DNA of 64,000 nt from Syntrophobacterales bacterium (GCA_020060385.1 JAGVAH010000028.1:1-64000), one strand, 5' to 3'; shown: positions 42,811 through 52,059, numbered from the stretch's first letter. A program made the numbers and translations. The notes: generated from the sequence alone by a model not told the origin.

Positions 42811-44292
42811 ATGGAATATCAGCAGCGAGGGGAGACATGGCAGGAAATGGTAGCTACATATGATGCCATTTTTGAAGTATTTGACGATCTTATTTATATC
42901 TGTTCCCAGGATTATGAAATCGAGTATATGAACCGGCATCTCATCGAACGCACCGGCAATTACCCTCTTGGCCAGAAATGTTATCAGGCTGTTTATAATC
43001 GAGAGGAGAAATGCCCTTGGTGCGTGAGTGAACGGGTGTTCCGAGGGGAGAAGATCCGCCGGGAATGGTTTTACCCCCAAGACGGTCGCTGGTATTCCGC
43101 GGTCAATACGTTGTTGAGGCTTCCGGACGGGCGTAAGCTGAAGATGGCCTTGATCACCGACGTCACCGCCAACAAGCAGACGGAGGAAGCCTTCAATAAC
43201 TTAATCTTACATTCCCCCATAGGCATTTATATTATTCAGGATCGGGTATTTAAACTGGTCAATCCTGGTTTTCTCAAGATAACCGGTTATAGTGAGGAGG
43301 ATCTTTTAGGTAAAGATATTTTTTTCTTGGTATCCCCTGAATACAGAGAGCCGGTCAGGAAAAATGCCGTCCAGTTGTTGAAGGGAGAAAGGCCCGCACC
43401 TTATGAATACCAGTTCATTGCCAAAAATGGGGAGACCAGGTGGGTCGTAGAGACGGTGGTCTCCACCGATTATCAAGGGAGAAAGGCAACCTTGGGGTTT
43501 TTCCTGGAAATCACCGAGCGCAGGCGGGCCGAGGAATTACTGGAACGTCAGGCCCAGGAATTGGCCCGCTCTAACCATGAATTGCAGAGTTTTGCTTATA
43601 TTGCTTCCCACGACTTGCAGGAACCGTTGCGCAAGGTCATTGCCTTCGGCGACCGCTTGCGGACCAAAGAAACTAACAATTTGAGCGAGATGGGCAAGGA
43701 TTATTTGTCCCGGATGCAGAACGCGGCCATAAGAATGCGCAACCTCATAGAAGACCTCCTGGCTTTTTCCCGGGTGACCACCAAGGCTCAACCGTTCCAA
43801 AGGGTATATCTCGATAAAGTGGTTAACGAGGTATTGGTTGATTTGGAAGAACGGATCACCCGATTGGGCGCGCATATTGACGTGGACCCTTTGCCGGTGG
43901 TGGAAGCCGAACCGACCCAAATGCGCCAATTGTTCCAAAATCTCATTGCCAATGCCATGAAATTCCACAAGGAGAATATTTCCCCCGTTATTGCCATAAA
44001 TTATCGCCGCGTTGATAATGACACCTGTGAAATTAAAGTTGTGGACAACGGCATTGGCATGGACCCTAAATATTCTGATCGCATCTTCAAGCCATTTCAA
44101 CGTCTTCACGGCAAAGGGGTTTATGAAGGCACCGGTATTGGCCTGGCTATTTGTCATAAGATAATTGTGCGCCATGGAGGAACTATCGAAGTGGAAAGCG
44201 CTCCTGGAAATGGCGCCACTTTTATTATAACCCTGCCTCTTTTTCAGCCCAAAAAGGAGAACGGCAATGATGGAAAACAGGAAGCCCATTGA
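42811..44292 (+). CDS. Soluble PAS-PAS histidine kinase (phytochrome-kinase type)
   Basis: This is a 493-residue kinase without membrane helices. PAS 1 holds a Cys motif (GQKCYQAVYNREEKCPWCV); PAS 2 starts LILHSPIGIYIIQD. HisKA reads FAYIASHDLQEPLRKVIAFGDRL, the form found in bacteriophytochrome-like kinases. HATPase has NLIANAMKFH, DNGIGM and GTGIGLAICHKI. It overlaps the start of an Rcp1-like receiver gene by 26 bases, and that protein is the likely phosphate acceptor. There is no chromophore GAF/PHY domain. The ribosome-binding site for 42811 is far away (12 bases), whereas an in-frame ATG at 42745 has a good one but is cut off by TGA. Confidence 0.92.
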   Translation: MEYQQRGETWQEMVATYDAIFEVFDDLIYICSQDYEIEYMNRHLIERTGNYPLGQKCYQAVYNREEKCPWCVSERVFRGEKIRREWFYPQDGRWYSAVNTLLRLPDGRKLKMALITDVTANKQTEEAFNNLILHSPIGIYIIQDRVFKLVNPGFLKITGYSEEDLLGKDIFFLVSPEYREPVRKNAVQLLKGERPAPYEYQFIAKNGETRWVVETVVSTDYQGRKATLGFFLEITERRRAEELLERQAQELARSNHELQSFAYIASHDLQEPLRKVIAFGDRLRTKETNNLSEMGKDYLSRMQNAAIRMRNLIEDLLAFSRVTTKAQPFQRVYLDKVVNEVLVDLEERITRLGAHIDVDPLPVVEAEPTQMRQLFQNLIANAMKFHKENISPVIAINYRRVDNDTCEIKVVDNGIGMDPKYSDRIFKPFQRLHGKGVYEGTGIGLAICHKIIVRHGGTIEVESAPGNGATFIITLPLFQPKKENGNDGKQEAH

Positions 44293-44719
44293 TATCTTGC
44301 TGGCTGAGGATGATGAAGACGATTATCTGCTGATTGCCGAGGCCTTGGAGGAATCCCGTCTTGCCAACAAGGTGCATTGGGTCAAAGATGGCGAAGAACT
44401 GCTGGATTATCTTTGCCGCCGCGGGAATTACGCCAACCCCGAGGAATCGCCACGCCCCGGCATCATTTTGCTGGACCTGAATATGCCCCGGAAGGATGGC
44501 CGGGAGGCCCTGCAAGAGATTAAATCCGATCCGGCCTTGCGGAAGATTCCCATCATCGTCTTGACTACCTCCAAGACGGAAGAAGATATCCTGCGTTCTT
44601 ATGACCTGGGGGTGAACTCCTTCATCAGAAAGCCGGTCCAGTTCGAGGACTTCGTGGAGGTAATCAAAGTCTTGGGTAAGTATTGGTTTGAAATAGTTGA
44701 ACTCCCTGGAGGGTTTTGA
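44267..44719 (+). CDS. Single-domain response regulator (Rcp1-like)
   Basis: This 150-residue protein consists of a receiver domain only: DILLAEDDEDDYLLIAEAL, acceptor Asp in IILLDLNMPRKDG, Thr in IIVLTTSKTEEDI, Lys in SFIRKPVQFEDF, and the YWFEIVELP end of the Rcp1 type. Its start overlaps the kinase gene and has AAGGAG upstream. With the preceding kinase and the following receiver-PAS protein it forms a three-gene signalling operon. Confidence 0.93.
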   Translation: MMENRKPIDILLAEDDEDDYLLIAEALEESRLANKVHWVKDGEELLDYLCRRGNYANPEESPRPGIILLDLNMPRKDGREALQEIKSDPALRKIPIIVLTTSKTEEDILRSYDLGVNSFIRKPVQFEDFVEVIKVLGKYWFEIVELPGGF

Positions 44720-44720
44720 G

Positions 44721-45767
44721 ATGTCCGAATCTCGGCCAGATGAATTAAGAGTGCTTATCGTCGATGACGATGAAGACGATATCCTCTTAATCAAGGACTA
44801 TCTCCTTGAAGGAACCACCAGAAGCCGCATCTTGGTGGATGCGGCCACGAATTTCCAGGAGGCCCAGGATAGAGTTATCAACTCCTCCTACGATGTCCTG
44901 CTGCTGGATTATCTGCTCGGTGAAGAGAACGGCTTGGAGTTTATTCGCATTATCAAGGAAGCAGGCGCTAAAACGCCGATTATCTTTCTTACCGGCAAGG
45001 GAGATGAAGAAGTGGCGGTGGCAGCCCTGAAGTCCGGGGCGTCTGATTATCTGGTAAAGACCAACCTGTCCACCGAGTTTCTGGACCACAGTATCAGGTA
45101 CGTTCAGGAATTAGCCCGCAAGGAAGAGGAGCGCCAGGCCGCGTTAACCGCGCTTCAGAAGAGCGAAGAGAATTTCCGCTTGCTGGTGAATAATCTCCCG
45201 GGCGTGGTTTTCAAAGGATACCTGGATTGGAGTATTGATTTTTATGATAATAAGATCGAGGAATTGGCTGGTTATAAAAGAGAGGATTTTGATTCCCGAC
45301 GGCTGAAGTGGTGCGATGTCATCCTGCCGGAAGATCTGCAGAAGGTAAAAAAGAGATTCATCAAGGCCTTAAAAACCAATAAGTTATATAAAAGGGAATA
45401 TAGAATAAGAACTCCTAAAGGCAAGATAGTGTGGATTCATTCCAAAGGGCAGATAATTATTGATCAAGCCGGAGCCATAGACCATGTTGCCGGCGTTTTT
45501 TTCAATATTACCGAACTGAAGGAAGCCAAGGAAGAACGCAAGAAGGCAGAGAAAGAACGGGAAAAGGTAATCCTTGAGCTTCAAGACGCCCTGGCCCAGG
45601 TCAAGACCTTGAAGGGGCTTTTGCCCATCTGTGCTCATTGCAAAAAAATCCGGGACGATGAAGGTTATTGGCAAACGCTGGAGAAATATCTTCGTGAACA
45701 TTCCGAGGCAGAATTCAGTCATGGTATTTGCCCGGATTGCTTAAAAAAACATTATCAAGATCTTTAA
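44721..45767 (+). CDS. Receiver-PAS protein with C-terminal zinc-ribbon-like module
   Basis: This is a 348-residue protein starting at ATG 44721 (GGAGGG upstream). It has a receiver (VLIVDDDEDDILL, acceptor Asp in VLLLDYLLGEENG, IIFLTGKGDE, SDYLVKTN), then a PAS domain of the VVFKGYLDWSIDF subtype, and a basic coiled coil. It ends in LLPICAHCKKIRDDEGYWQTLEKYL...FSHGICPDCLKKHY, whose two CxxC pairs suggest a zinc-bound tail. The tail is common at the ends of sensor proteins in this group, but its role is not established. It is 1 base after the stop of the Rcp1-like gene. Confidence 0.88.
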   Translation: MSESRPDELRVLIVDDDEDDILLIKDYLLEGTTRSRILVDAATNFQEAQDRVINSSYDVLLLDYLLGEENGLEFIRIIKEAGAKTPIIFLTGKGDEEVAVAALKSGASDYLVKTNLSTEFLDHSIRYVQELARKEEERQAALTALQKSEENFRLLVNNLPGVVFKGYLDWSIDFYDNKIEELAGYKREDFDSRRLKWCDVILPEDLQKVKKRFIKALKTNKLYKREYRIRTPKGKIVWIHSKGQIIIDQAGAIDHVAGVFFNITELKEAKEERKKAEKEREKVILELQDALAQVKTLKGLLPICAHCKKIRDDEGYWQTLEKYLREHSEAEFSHGICPDCLKKHYQDL

Positions 45768-45834
45768 AAGGGATAATAAGGAGATTTATTTCCCGCCATC
45801 CATGTCCATGGGGTGCATCATTATTTCCATATTT

Positions 45835-45852
45835 CCACCGCAGAAGCGGTGG
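45835..45852. other. Short perfect hairpin
   Basis: CCACCGC-AGAA-GCGGTGG, upstream of the cytidine deaminase gene. There is no T-run on the plus strand, so its role is unclear. Confidence 0.3.
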
Positions 45853-45899
45853 GAACGAAAATAGTGCTCATTATTCATCAGTTAAACCGCGGGTAGATC

Positions 45900-46301
45900 A
45901 TGAAGAAGGACCTGGACCGATTGGTTGATGCAGCCAGAGACGCGGTCTGCCGCGCCTACGCCCCTTATTCCCGCCTGGGGGTGGGTGCCGCGGTATTGAC
46001 CACCAAAGGCAATATCTACACCGGCGTCAACGTGGAGAACGCCTCCTACGGCCTGACGGTGTGCGCGGAGCGGGTGGCTATTTGCACCGCAGTGGCCAGG
46101 GAAGGCCCGGCGATGCGCCTTAAGGCCCTGGCGGTGGTCAGCGATCAGCCGGGGCCCTGCCCCCCCTGCGGCGCCTGCCGCCAGGTGATCTGCGAGTTCG
46201 GGCCGGAGGCAACTGTCATCTTCCAGGGTCCGGACGGCCTGGAGGAAACGCCCATTACCCAGCTTCTTCCCGCCTCCTTTAGCCTGCCGTCACCAAGTTA
46301 A
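45900..46301 (+). CDS. cdd: Cytidine deaminase
   Basis: This is a 133-residue homotetrameric-type cytidine deaminase, converting cytidine or deoxycytidine to uridine forms in pyrimidine salvage. The zinc site is intact: TVCAERVAICTAVA (Cys and catalytic Glu) and PCPPCGACRQVICEF (two Cys). The substrate-side NVENASYGLT motif is present. The start is ATG 45900 with no strong ribosome-binding site. It stands alone between the signalling operon and a frameshifted small gene. Confidence 0.96.
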   Translation: MKKDLDRLVDAARDAVCRAYAPYSRLGVGAAVLTTKGNIYTGVNVENASYGLTVCAERVAICTAVAREGPAMRLKALAVVSDQPGPCPPCGACRQVICEFGPEATVIFQGPDGLEETPITQLLPASFSLPSPS

Positions 46302-46420
46302 AGTCACCGGATAATAGTCTTAGCAGACCACCACTCCTTGCGGCAGAAAATTCGCGTTCTTATTTTTATAAACAGGACTTAAGTCCACTAGAGCCATTTT
46401 ATCACCAGGGAGGGCAGCCC

Positions 46421-46677
46421 ATGGGCTATACAATTGCGGGTTTAAAGGATAAGATTATGAAAATGTACCCGGAGATCGCCAAATATGGGGTAGTCTCCGA
46501 TCTGACCTTTGACGAAGGGAAAAAACCTACGTCTTCAAGTTAACCAAAGGGCCCCATGAATTATCCACCTATATTGACCAGGTGGACGCGGACGCCTGTA
46601 TGGGCGGCAAGGAATGTATCCATCTGGGGGTGCAGATCAGCGAATTTTTGGATATCTTCAAAGAAGGCGAAAAATAA
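46421..46677 (+). pseudogene. Small conserved-looking protein, frameshifted in an A-run
   Basis: An ATG at 46421 with AGGGAGG upstream opens MGYTIAGLKDKIMKMYPEIAKYGVVSDLTFDEGK. The frame shifts at a run of six A (46520-46525); with seven A it continues as KTYVFKLTKGPHELSTYIDQVDADACMGGKECIHLGVQISEFLDIFKEGEK and stops at 46677. The joined protein is 85 residues with a Cys-MGGKE-Cys pair that may bind metal. Both halves have sensible codon use, so the gene was functional recently, or still is and one base is missing from the assembly. The family is not recognised. Confidence 0.72.
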
Positions 46678-46760
46678 CATATAATTATTCTTTAACCAGA
46701 GGGTGGCGGCGCCGGTTCCCCGGCGCGGCCGCCCCCTAACTTCATGGGCAGCGGGAAAAT

Positions 46761-49118
46761 ATGAGGCTCTTTAAATCCAGCCCCGACCGGTTGGAGAAGT
46801 ATCATCAGCGGCGGCGCTGGGCCCGGCGTTTCACCTATCTGTTCTATGGCCTGTTCACCACCTGTCTGCTGGCGGGCGCAGGAGTGGCCGGGTATATCTA
46901 TTTTCATTTTATCCGGGACCTTCCTGACTTCACCGCCATCAAGGAATTCCGGCCCCCGGTGGTCACCCAGGTCTTTGCCCGGGATGGCCGTTTGATCGGC
47001 GCTTTTTACGCGGAGAAGCGCATCGAGGTGCCTTACAGCCGCTTGCCCCGGCATCTGGTCATGGCCTTTGTGGCCGCGGAAGACGCCCGCTTCTTCGAAC
47101 ATCCCGGGGTGGATATCACCGGCATCATCCGCGCCTTTATCCGTAATGTGGAAGCCGGGCAGGTGGTGGAGGGGGGCAGCACCATCACCCAACAGGTGGT
47201 GAAAAGGATTCTGCTTTCTTCCGAGAAGAGCTTCGCCCGTAAAATCCGGGAAGCGGTGCTGGCCTACCGCATCGACAACTACCTGACCAAGGAAGAGATT
47301 CTCACCCTTTATCTGAATCATATCTTTCTGGGGCATGGGGCCTACGGGGTGGAGGCCGCGGCCCAGGAGTTTTTTTCCAAGCACGTGGAGGACCTGTCCC
47401 TGGCCGAATCCGCCATCCTGGCCGGGATCCCCAAAGCCCCCAGCCGTTATTCCCCCTATCTCAATCCCAAGCGGTCCAAGGAACGCCAGGCCTACGTCTT
47501 GCGGCGTATGGCCGAAGTGGGGTTCATCAGCAGGAAAGAAGAGGCCGCGGCCCTGTCCCAGCCCATCAAACTGAAACCCTGGCGGCCGGATTGGATCAAG
47601 GAATGCGGTTATTTCACGGAGTACGTGCGTTCCTTGTTGGAAGACCGCTTTGGCCGGGATCAGGTCTTCAACATGGGTCTGAAGGTCTATACCACCGCGG
47701 ACGTGGGGTTGCACCAGGAGGCCCAAGAGGCGGTCAATCAGGGGATTGCCGGCCTGGTGAAGCGCAACGGCTACCGGGGCCCCCTGCGCCACCTCCAGGG
47801 CAAGGATCTGGCCGCATTCCAGGTCCGCCAGGTCCGTTATTACCGTAAATATCCCCCCCGGAAGAAACAACTGGCCACGGTCCTGATTTCCCAGCGGGAC
47901 CGCCGCAGCCATGCCCTCTCCTTTCGCATGGGCGATTACCAGGGGGTGATCGTGGAGGCAGTTGGGGCCAAGGGCCAGTCCGCCAGCCAGATGGCGGCCT
48001 TGAGGCCCGGAGACGTGGTCCAGGTGCGCCTGGTGGAGAAGGACCGCCGTCAGGGCAAATGGTCGGCCACTCTGGTGTCCGCACCCATGGTGCAGGCGGC
48101 CCTGCTCTCCATGGAACTGGATACCGGCAAGGTCCGGGTCATGTTGGGAGGCAAGAATTACGGGGACAGCACTTTCAACCGGGCGGTGCAAGCCCGGAGG
48201 CAGCCGGGGTCCGCATTCAAACCCATCATTTACGCGGCAGCCATAGAAAAGGGCTTCCGGCCGGATTCCACCTTGATGGACAGCCCCATCTCCCTGCCGG
48301 GAGGGAAGCGGGGCCAGGCCTGGGAACCGCAGAACTATGACCATACCTTCGACGGCCCCATCAGTCTGGCCACAGCCTTGGCCCGCTCCCGGAATGTGCC
48401 CACCGTCAGGCTGATGATGGCCATTGGCGTGCCCGCCACTGTGAAGATGGCCCACATTCTGGGGATCGCCTCTCCCATCTTCCCCAATTATGCCTCGGCC
48501 CTGGGAGCCTCGGAGGTCACCCTTCTGGAGCTGACCCGGGCTTACTCGGTCTTTCCCAATCATGGCTTCCTGGTGGAACCCGCGTTCATCGACCGGGTTG
48601 AAGACCGGGACGGTCGCGTCCTGTTGGAGTATCATACCCAGCGGCGCCTGGTGATCAGTCCCCAGACGGCCAACACTATGGTCCAACTCTTACAGGGAGT
48701 GGTGCAGCGGGGCACCGCCACCCGGGTCCAGGTCTTGGGGCGGCCCATGGGCGGCAAGACCGGCACCACCAACAAGACCCGGGACGCCTGGTTCATCGGC
48801 TTCACCCCCTCTCTGATCACCGGGACCTGGGTGGGCATGGATGACGAGCGCAGCCTGGGGGGCAAGGAGACCGGTTCCCAGGCCGCGGCTCCGATTTTTA
48901 TCGCCTACATGCGGGAAGCTTTGAAAAACCAGCCGGTGGAGGCCTTTGGGGGCGCGGGCACGATCCTGGCGCAAAAGGACATTGCCGAAGCCATAAAAGA
49001 TGATGAAGAAGCGGCGGGCCCTGAGGATACATTTTATCCGGAAGATAACGCCCTCCAGGAGAGGGCTCCCTCCAGCTCGGCTTCCAGCCAGCAATTTTTC
49101 AAAGAAGACATGGAATAG
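46761..49118 (+). CDS. mrcA: Penicillin-binding protein 1A, bifunctional transglycosylase/transpeptidase
   Basis: This is a 785-residue class A PBP building cell-wall peptidoglycan. It has a cytoplasmic basic start, one membrane helix (FTYLFYGLFTTCLLAGAGVAGYIYFHF), and a family 51 glycosyltransferase (catalytic Glu in FVAAEDARFFEHPGVD; GGSTITQQVVKRILL; RKIREAVLAYRI). An OB-like insert follows, then the transpeptidase with Ser-x-x-Lys in QPGSAFKPIIYAAA, Ser-x-Asn in ARSRNVPTV and the KTGTTNKTRDAWFIG box. The C-terminal tail is low complexity and acidic. It is followed 9 bases later by the fumarase alpha gene. Confidence 0.97.
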   Translation: MRLFKSSPDRLEKYHQRRRWARRFTYLFYGLFTTCLLAGAGVAGYIYFHFIRDLPDFTAIKEFRPPVVTQVFARDGRLIGAFYAEKRIEVPYSRLPRHLVMAFVAAEDARFFEHPGVDITGIIRAFIRNVEAGQVVEGGSTITQQVVKRILLSSEKSFARKIREAVLAYRIDNYLTKEEILTLYLNHIFLGHGAYGVEAAAQEFFSKHVEDLSLAESAILAGIPKAPSRYSPYLNPKRSKERQAYVLRRMAEVGFISRKEEAAALSQPIKLKPWRPDWIKECGYFTEYVRSLLEDRFGRDQVFNMGLKVYTTADVGLHQEAQEAVNQGIAGLVKRNGYRGPLRHLQGKDLAAFQVRQVRYYRKYPPRKKQLATVLISQRDRRSHALSFRMGDYQGVIVEAVGAKGQSASQMAALRPGDVVQVRLVEKDRRQGKWSATLVSAPMVQAALLSMELDTGKVRVMLGGKNYGDSTFNRAVQARRQPGSAFKPIIYAAAIEKGFRPDSTLMDSPISLPGGKRGQAWEPQNYDHTFDGPISLATALARSRNVPTVRLMMAIGVPATVKMAHILGIASPIFPNYASALGASEVTLLELTRAYSVFPNHGFLVEPAFIDRVEDRDGRVLLEYHTQRRLVISPQTANTMVQLLQGVVQRGTATRVQVLGRPMGGKTGTTNKTRDAWFIGFTPSLITGTWVGMDDERSLGGKETGSQAAAPIFIAYMREALKNQPVEAFGGAGTILAQKDIAEAIKDDEEAAGPEDTFYPEDNALQERAPSSSASSQQFFKEDME

Positions 49119-49127
49119 CGAGGATAA

Positions 49128-49967
49128 ATGCGGCAGATTGAGACAGGGGAGATCACCCGGGCAGTAAAAGAAGCGGCCATTGCCGCCAACTATGATTTGG
49201 GAGAGGATTTGCTGGCCGCGCTGCAGCGGGGGGAACAAGAGGAGGAATCCCCCAGCGGCCGGGAAATCTTCCGGCAGCTTTTGGAAAACGCCAGTATCGC
49301 CGGCCAGGAACGGGTGCCCCTCTGCCAGGACTGCGGCCTGGCCGTGGTCTTCGTGGAGTTGGGCCAGGAAGTGCACATCGTCGGCGGAGACTTTCAGGAA
49401 GCCATCCAGGAGGGTGTGCGCCAGGGCTACGGCGAGGGTTTCCTCCGCAAGTCCCTGTGCCACCCTTTAACCCGGGCCAATACCGGGGATAACACCCCGG
49501 CGGTGATTCACACCGAAATCGTCCCCGGGGACCGGCTGAAGATTACGGTGGTTCCTAAGGGCGGCGGCAGTGAGAACATGAGCCGCGTCTTTATGCTCAA
49601 GCCCGCGGAAGGACGGGCCGGGATCATCGACCGGGTGGTGACTACGGTCAGGGAGGCGGGACCCAACCCCTGCCCCCCCATTATTGTGGGGGTGGGAATC
49701 GGCGGCACCTTTGAGCGGGCCGCTCTCCTGGCCAAGAAGGCCCTGCTCCGGGAAGTGGGCAGTCCCAACCCTGATCCGGAACTGGCGGCCCTGGAGCAGG
49801 AGTTGCTCCAGGCGGTCAACGACCTGGGCATCGGCCCCCAGGGGCTGGGAGGCAGGATCACCGCCATGGCGGTGCACGTGGTCATGCAGCCCAGCCATAT
49901 CGCCTCCTTGCCGGTGGCCGTGAATATCCAGTGCCATGCCTCCCGCCATAAAGAGGCGGTGTTGTGA
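49128..49967 (+). CDS. Class I fumarate hydratase alpha subunit
   Basis: This is a 279-residue subunit of the two-part, oxygen-sensitive [4Fe-4S] fumarase/L-tartrate dehydratase family. It includes VPLCQDCGLAVVFVELGQEV, a cluster Cys region, TGDNTPAVIHTEIVPGD, the GGGSENMSRVFMLKPAEG loop, and GVGIGGTFERAALLAKKALLR. The beta subunit follows 68 bases later. Fumarase is expected to act in the citric acid cycle, interconverting fumarate and malate; tartrate dehydratase is the alternative. The start has GAGGA upstream. Confidence 0.94.
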   Translation: MRQIETGEITRAVKEAAIAANYDLGEDLLAALQRGEQEEESPSGREIFRQLLENASIAGQERVPLCQDCGLAVVFVELGQEVHIVGGDFQEAIQEGVRQGYGEGFLRKSLCHPLTRANTGDNTPAVIHTEIVPGDRLKITVVPKGGGSENMSRVFMLKPAEGRAGIIDRVVTTVREAGPNPCPPIIVGVGIGGTFERAALLAKKALLREVGSPNPDPELAALEQELLQAVNDLGIGPQGLGGRITAMAVHVVMQPSHIASLPVAVNIQCHASRHKEAVL

Positions 49968-50035
49968 AAGTAAGCATTAAGCAGTAAGCAGTTAAATCAA
50001 CTTCTGATTGCCAAGTAATTACAGGGGCAGGTTAG

Positions 50036-50626
50036 ATGTCCAAAACGGTGCAATTGACTCCGCCTTTGACTGATAAGGACGTGGAAATTCTGGAGATCGG
50101 CGACCGGGTACTGGTCAGCGGGGTCATCTATACGGCCCGGGACGCGGCCCATAAACGCCTGGTGGATCTTCTGGCCGCAGGCCAGGAATTGCCGGTGGAC
50201 TTTAAGGGTCAGATACTTTATTATGTGGGTCCCAGCCCCGCCCGGCCCGGCCGGGTCATCGGCGCCGCAGGGCCCACCACCAGCTACCGCATGGATTCTT
50301 ATACCCCCACCATGCTGCAACTGGGCCTGAAGGCCATGATCGGCAAAGGCAAACGCAGCCCCGAGGTTATCACCGCGCTGCAGCAATATAAGGCCGTATA
50401 CCTGGGGGCCACGGGGGGAGCGGGGGCCTTGATCTCCCAATGCATCAAGAAGGCTGAAGTAGTGGCCTTCCCGGAGTTGGGGCCGGAGGCCGTCCATCGC
50501 CTGGAAGTGGAGAATTTGCCCGCCATCGTCATCAATGATTGCCAGGGCCGGGATCTCTATGAGGTGGGTACCAGGATGTATCGGCGTTCTTCTGAGACTG
50601 GGGTGGAACCGGCTGCCTGCCGTTGA
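50036..50626 (+). CDS. Class I fumarate hydratase beta subunit
   Basis: This is a 196-residue partner of the alpha subunit. It has GDRVLVSGVIYTARDAAHKRLVDLLAAGQELPVDFKGQILYYVGPSPARPGRVIGAAGPTTSYRMD, which holds the substrate-binding and catalytic residues of the fumarase beta domain. GATGGAGALISQCIKKAEVVAFPELGPEAVHRLEVENLPAIV then follows. The C-terminus is normal. The 68-base gap to the alpha gene contains a short AAGCAGTAAGCAGT-type direct repeat (about 49969-49992). Confidence 0.94.
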   Translation: MSKTVQLTPPLTDKDVEILEIGDRVLVSGVIYTARDAAHKRLVDLLAAGQELPVDFKGQILYYVGPSPARPGRVIGAAGPTTSYRMDSYTPTMLQLGLKAMIGKGKRSPEVITALQQYKAVYLGATGGAGALISQCIKKAEVVAFPELGPEAVHRLEVENLPAIVINDCQGRDLYEVGTRMYRRSSETGVEPAACR

Positions 50627-50685
50627 ATCGAAGACACTGGGAACGAATCAAGTTTTCTCGCGGGTAATCTCTGCAGGAGGCCAAA

Positions 50686-52059
50686 ATGACAGTGCCGCCG
50701 GACCTGGAAATCGTTGCGGCCAGGGTAAAGGAGAAACGGCAGAACTTCCTGGATTACAATTTTGGCACCCTCAGAGACGATTTCCTGAAGACCTTCTTTG
50801 ACCTGGCCCAGGAATATGAAACCCTGGAAAACTTTTACCGGATCTGTGTCAGCGTCGTCAAAGAATTCTTCGACCTGGATTGCCGCCTCTATCTCCTGTG
50901 CCAGGAAAGCGCTCTGGAGCTGGTGTGCGACAGCCTCCAGGGGCTGCGCTTGGAAAAACCCAAGGCCCCCTCTTATATCCAGCTCTCCAACCAGGCCTAC
51001 CTGGCCGCGGATGCCTGGGTGATCCCCATCCGGGGCAATCAACTCCTGGTGGACCGCCTTCCCTTTTACACCAAGGACCAGGTAATCGGCATGCTGGAAT
51101 TCTTTCCGGGGAACCGGCTCACGGAAAAGGACCGCTTCTTCTTTGAGAAATACGCCAATCGGGTGGGCTATAATCTCCATGTCAAGATCATTGGCTGGCA
51201 AAACATTCAGCGTATTCGTTTTATCAACAGCCTGGTGGCCGATATCGAACACAACGTCATCATTCCCAATATCAGCCTCAGCCTCTATCTGCGGCACCTG
51301 CGCCAGAAGATCAACACCCTGAAAGACTTGCATTGCCTCTGTGAATTCAAGGATGAAAAATGTCCGGAGCTCCCCGCGGCCCAGGAGAAATTCCGGGCCC
51401 TGGTTCAGGATATGGAAACGGATTATCAGACCCTGGAGCGGCACTATAAAGGGGTCAGCCTCTTTCTGGAATCACTATTTCGGCCCTCCCATTTCCAGAA
51501 GGGGCAGCTGGTGCTAAGACGGCGCACCTGCCGGGTGCAGAGCGAGATCATCCACCCCCAGTTGCAGCTCTTTCTCCCCAAGCTCAGGGAGCGCAGCATC
51601 CAGATTGACGACAGCATGGGGGTGATGCCGGATGAGGACCTCACCTTGTCGGTGGACAAAGGCTTGATGGCCCAGGTCTATGCCAACCTGTTTTCCAACG
51701 CGGTGAAATACACCCGCCGCAATTACGAAGGCCGCAAGTATGTGGCTTACGGCCGGGATGTGGTCCCGGATTATTTCGGCCCCGGCAAGGATGGTATCAA
51801 GTTCAATATGTTCACCACCGGCCCCCATATTCCTCCGGAAGACCGGGGCCATATCTTTGACGAGGGTTACCGGGGGAGCAATGTGGACGGCGAAGTGGGC
51901 ACCGGCCGCGGTCTCTATTTTGTCCGCAATGTCATCGAGACCCACGGCGGGGAAGTGGGCTATGAGCCCACCCCGGGAGGCAATAATTTCTACTTTGTCC
52001 TGCCCCTGGTAGTGAGCCCCGAACCTCCCCTGGCCGCCGAACTGGTAGCCATGCACTGA
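50686..52059 (+). CDS. Soluble sensor histidine kinase, GAF-like sensor with atypical H-box
   Basis: This is a 457-residue cytoplasmic kinase. Residues about 40-185 look like a GAF domain (YRICVSVVKEFFDLDCRLYLLCQE...VIGMLEFFPGNRLTEKDRFFFEKYANRVGYNL). A phospho-acceptor candidate is His in VADIEHNVIIPNISLSLYLRHL, which departs from the common HE[IL]R form. HATPase has N-box VYANLFSNAVKYT and GTGRGLYFVRNVIETHGG. The usual DxGxG box reads FTTGPHIPPED, with Asn and Thr-Thr in place of the Asp motif. The start has AGGAGG. A tiny coiled-coil gene follows. No cognate regulator is adjacent. Confidence 0.85.
   Translation: MTVPPDLEIVAARVKEKRQNFLDYNFGTLRDDFLKTFFDLAQEYETLENFYRICVSVVKEFFDLDCRLYLLCQESALELVCDSLQGLRLEKPKAPSYIQLSNQAYLAADAWVIPIRGNQLLVDRLPFYTKDQVIGMLEFFPGNRLTEKDRFFFEKYANRVGYNLHVKIIGWQNIQRIRFINSLVADIEHNVIIPNISLSLYLRHLRQKINTLKDLHCLCEFKDEKCPELPAAQEKFRALVQDMETDYQTLERHYKGVSLFLESLFRPSHFQKGQLVLRRRTCRVQSEIIHPQLQLFLPKLRERSIQIDDSMGVMPDEDLTLSVDKGLMAQVYANLFSNAVKYTRRNYEGRKYVAYGRDVVPDYFGPGKDGIKFNMFTTGPHIPPEDRGHIFDEGYRGSNVDGEVGTGRGLYFVRNVIETHGGEVGYEPTPGGNNFYFVLPLVVSPEPPLAAELVAMH

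Noticed and set aside
46692-48686. 664-residue minus-strand open frame
   Set aside because: It is antisense to PBP1A, which has all catalytic motifs; the shadow reflects high GC and codon bias.
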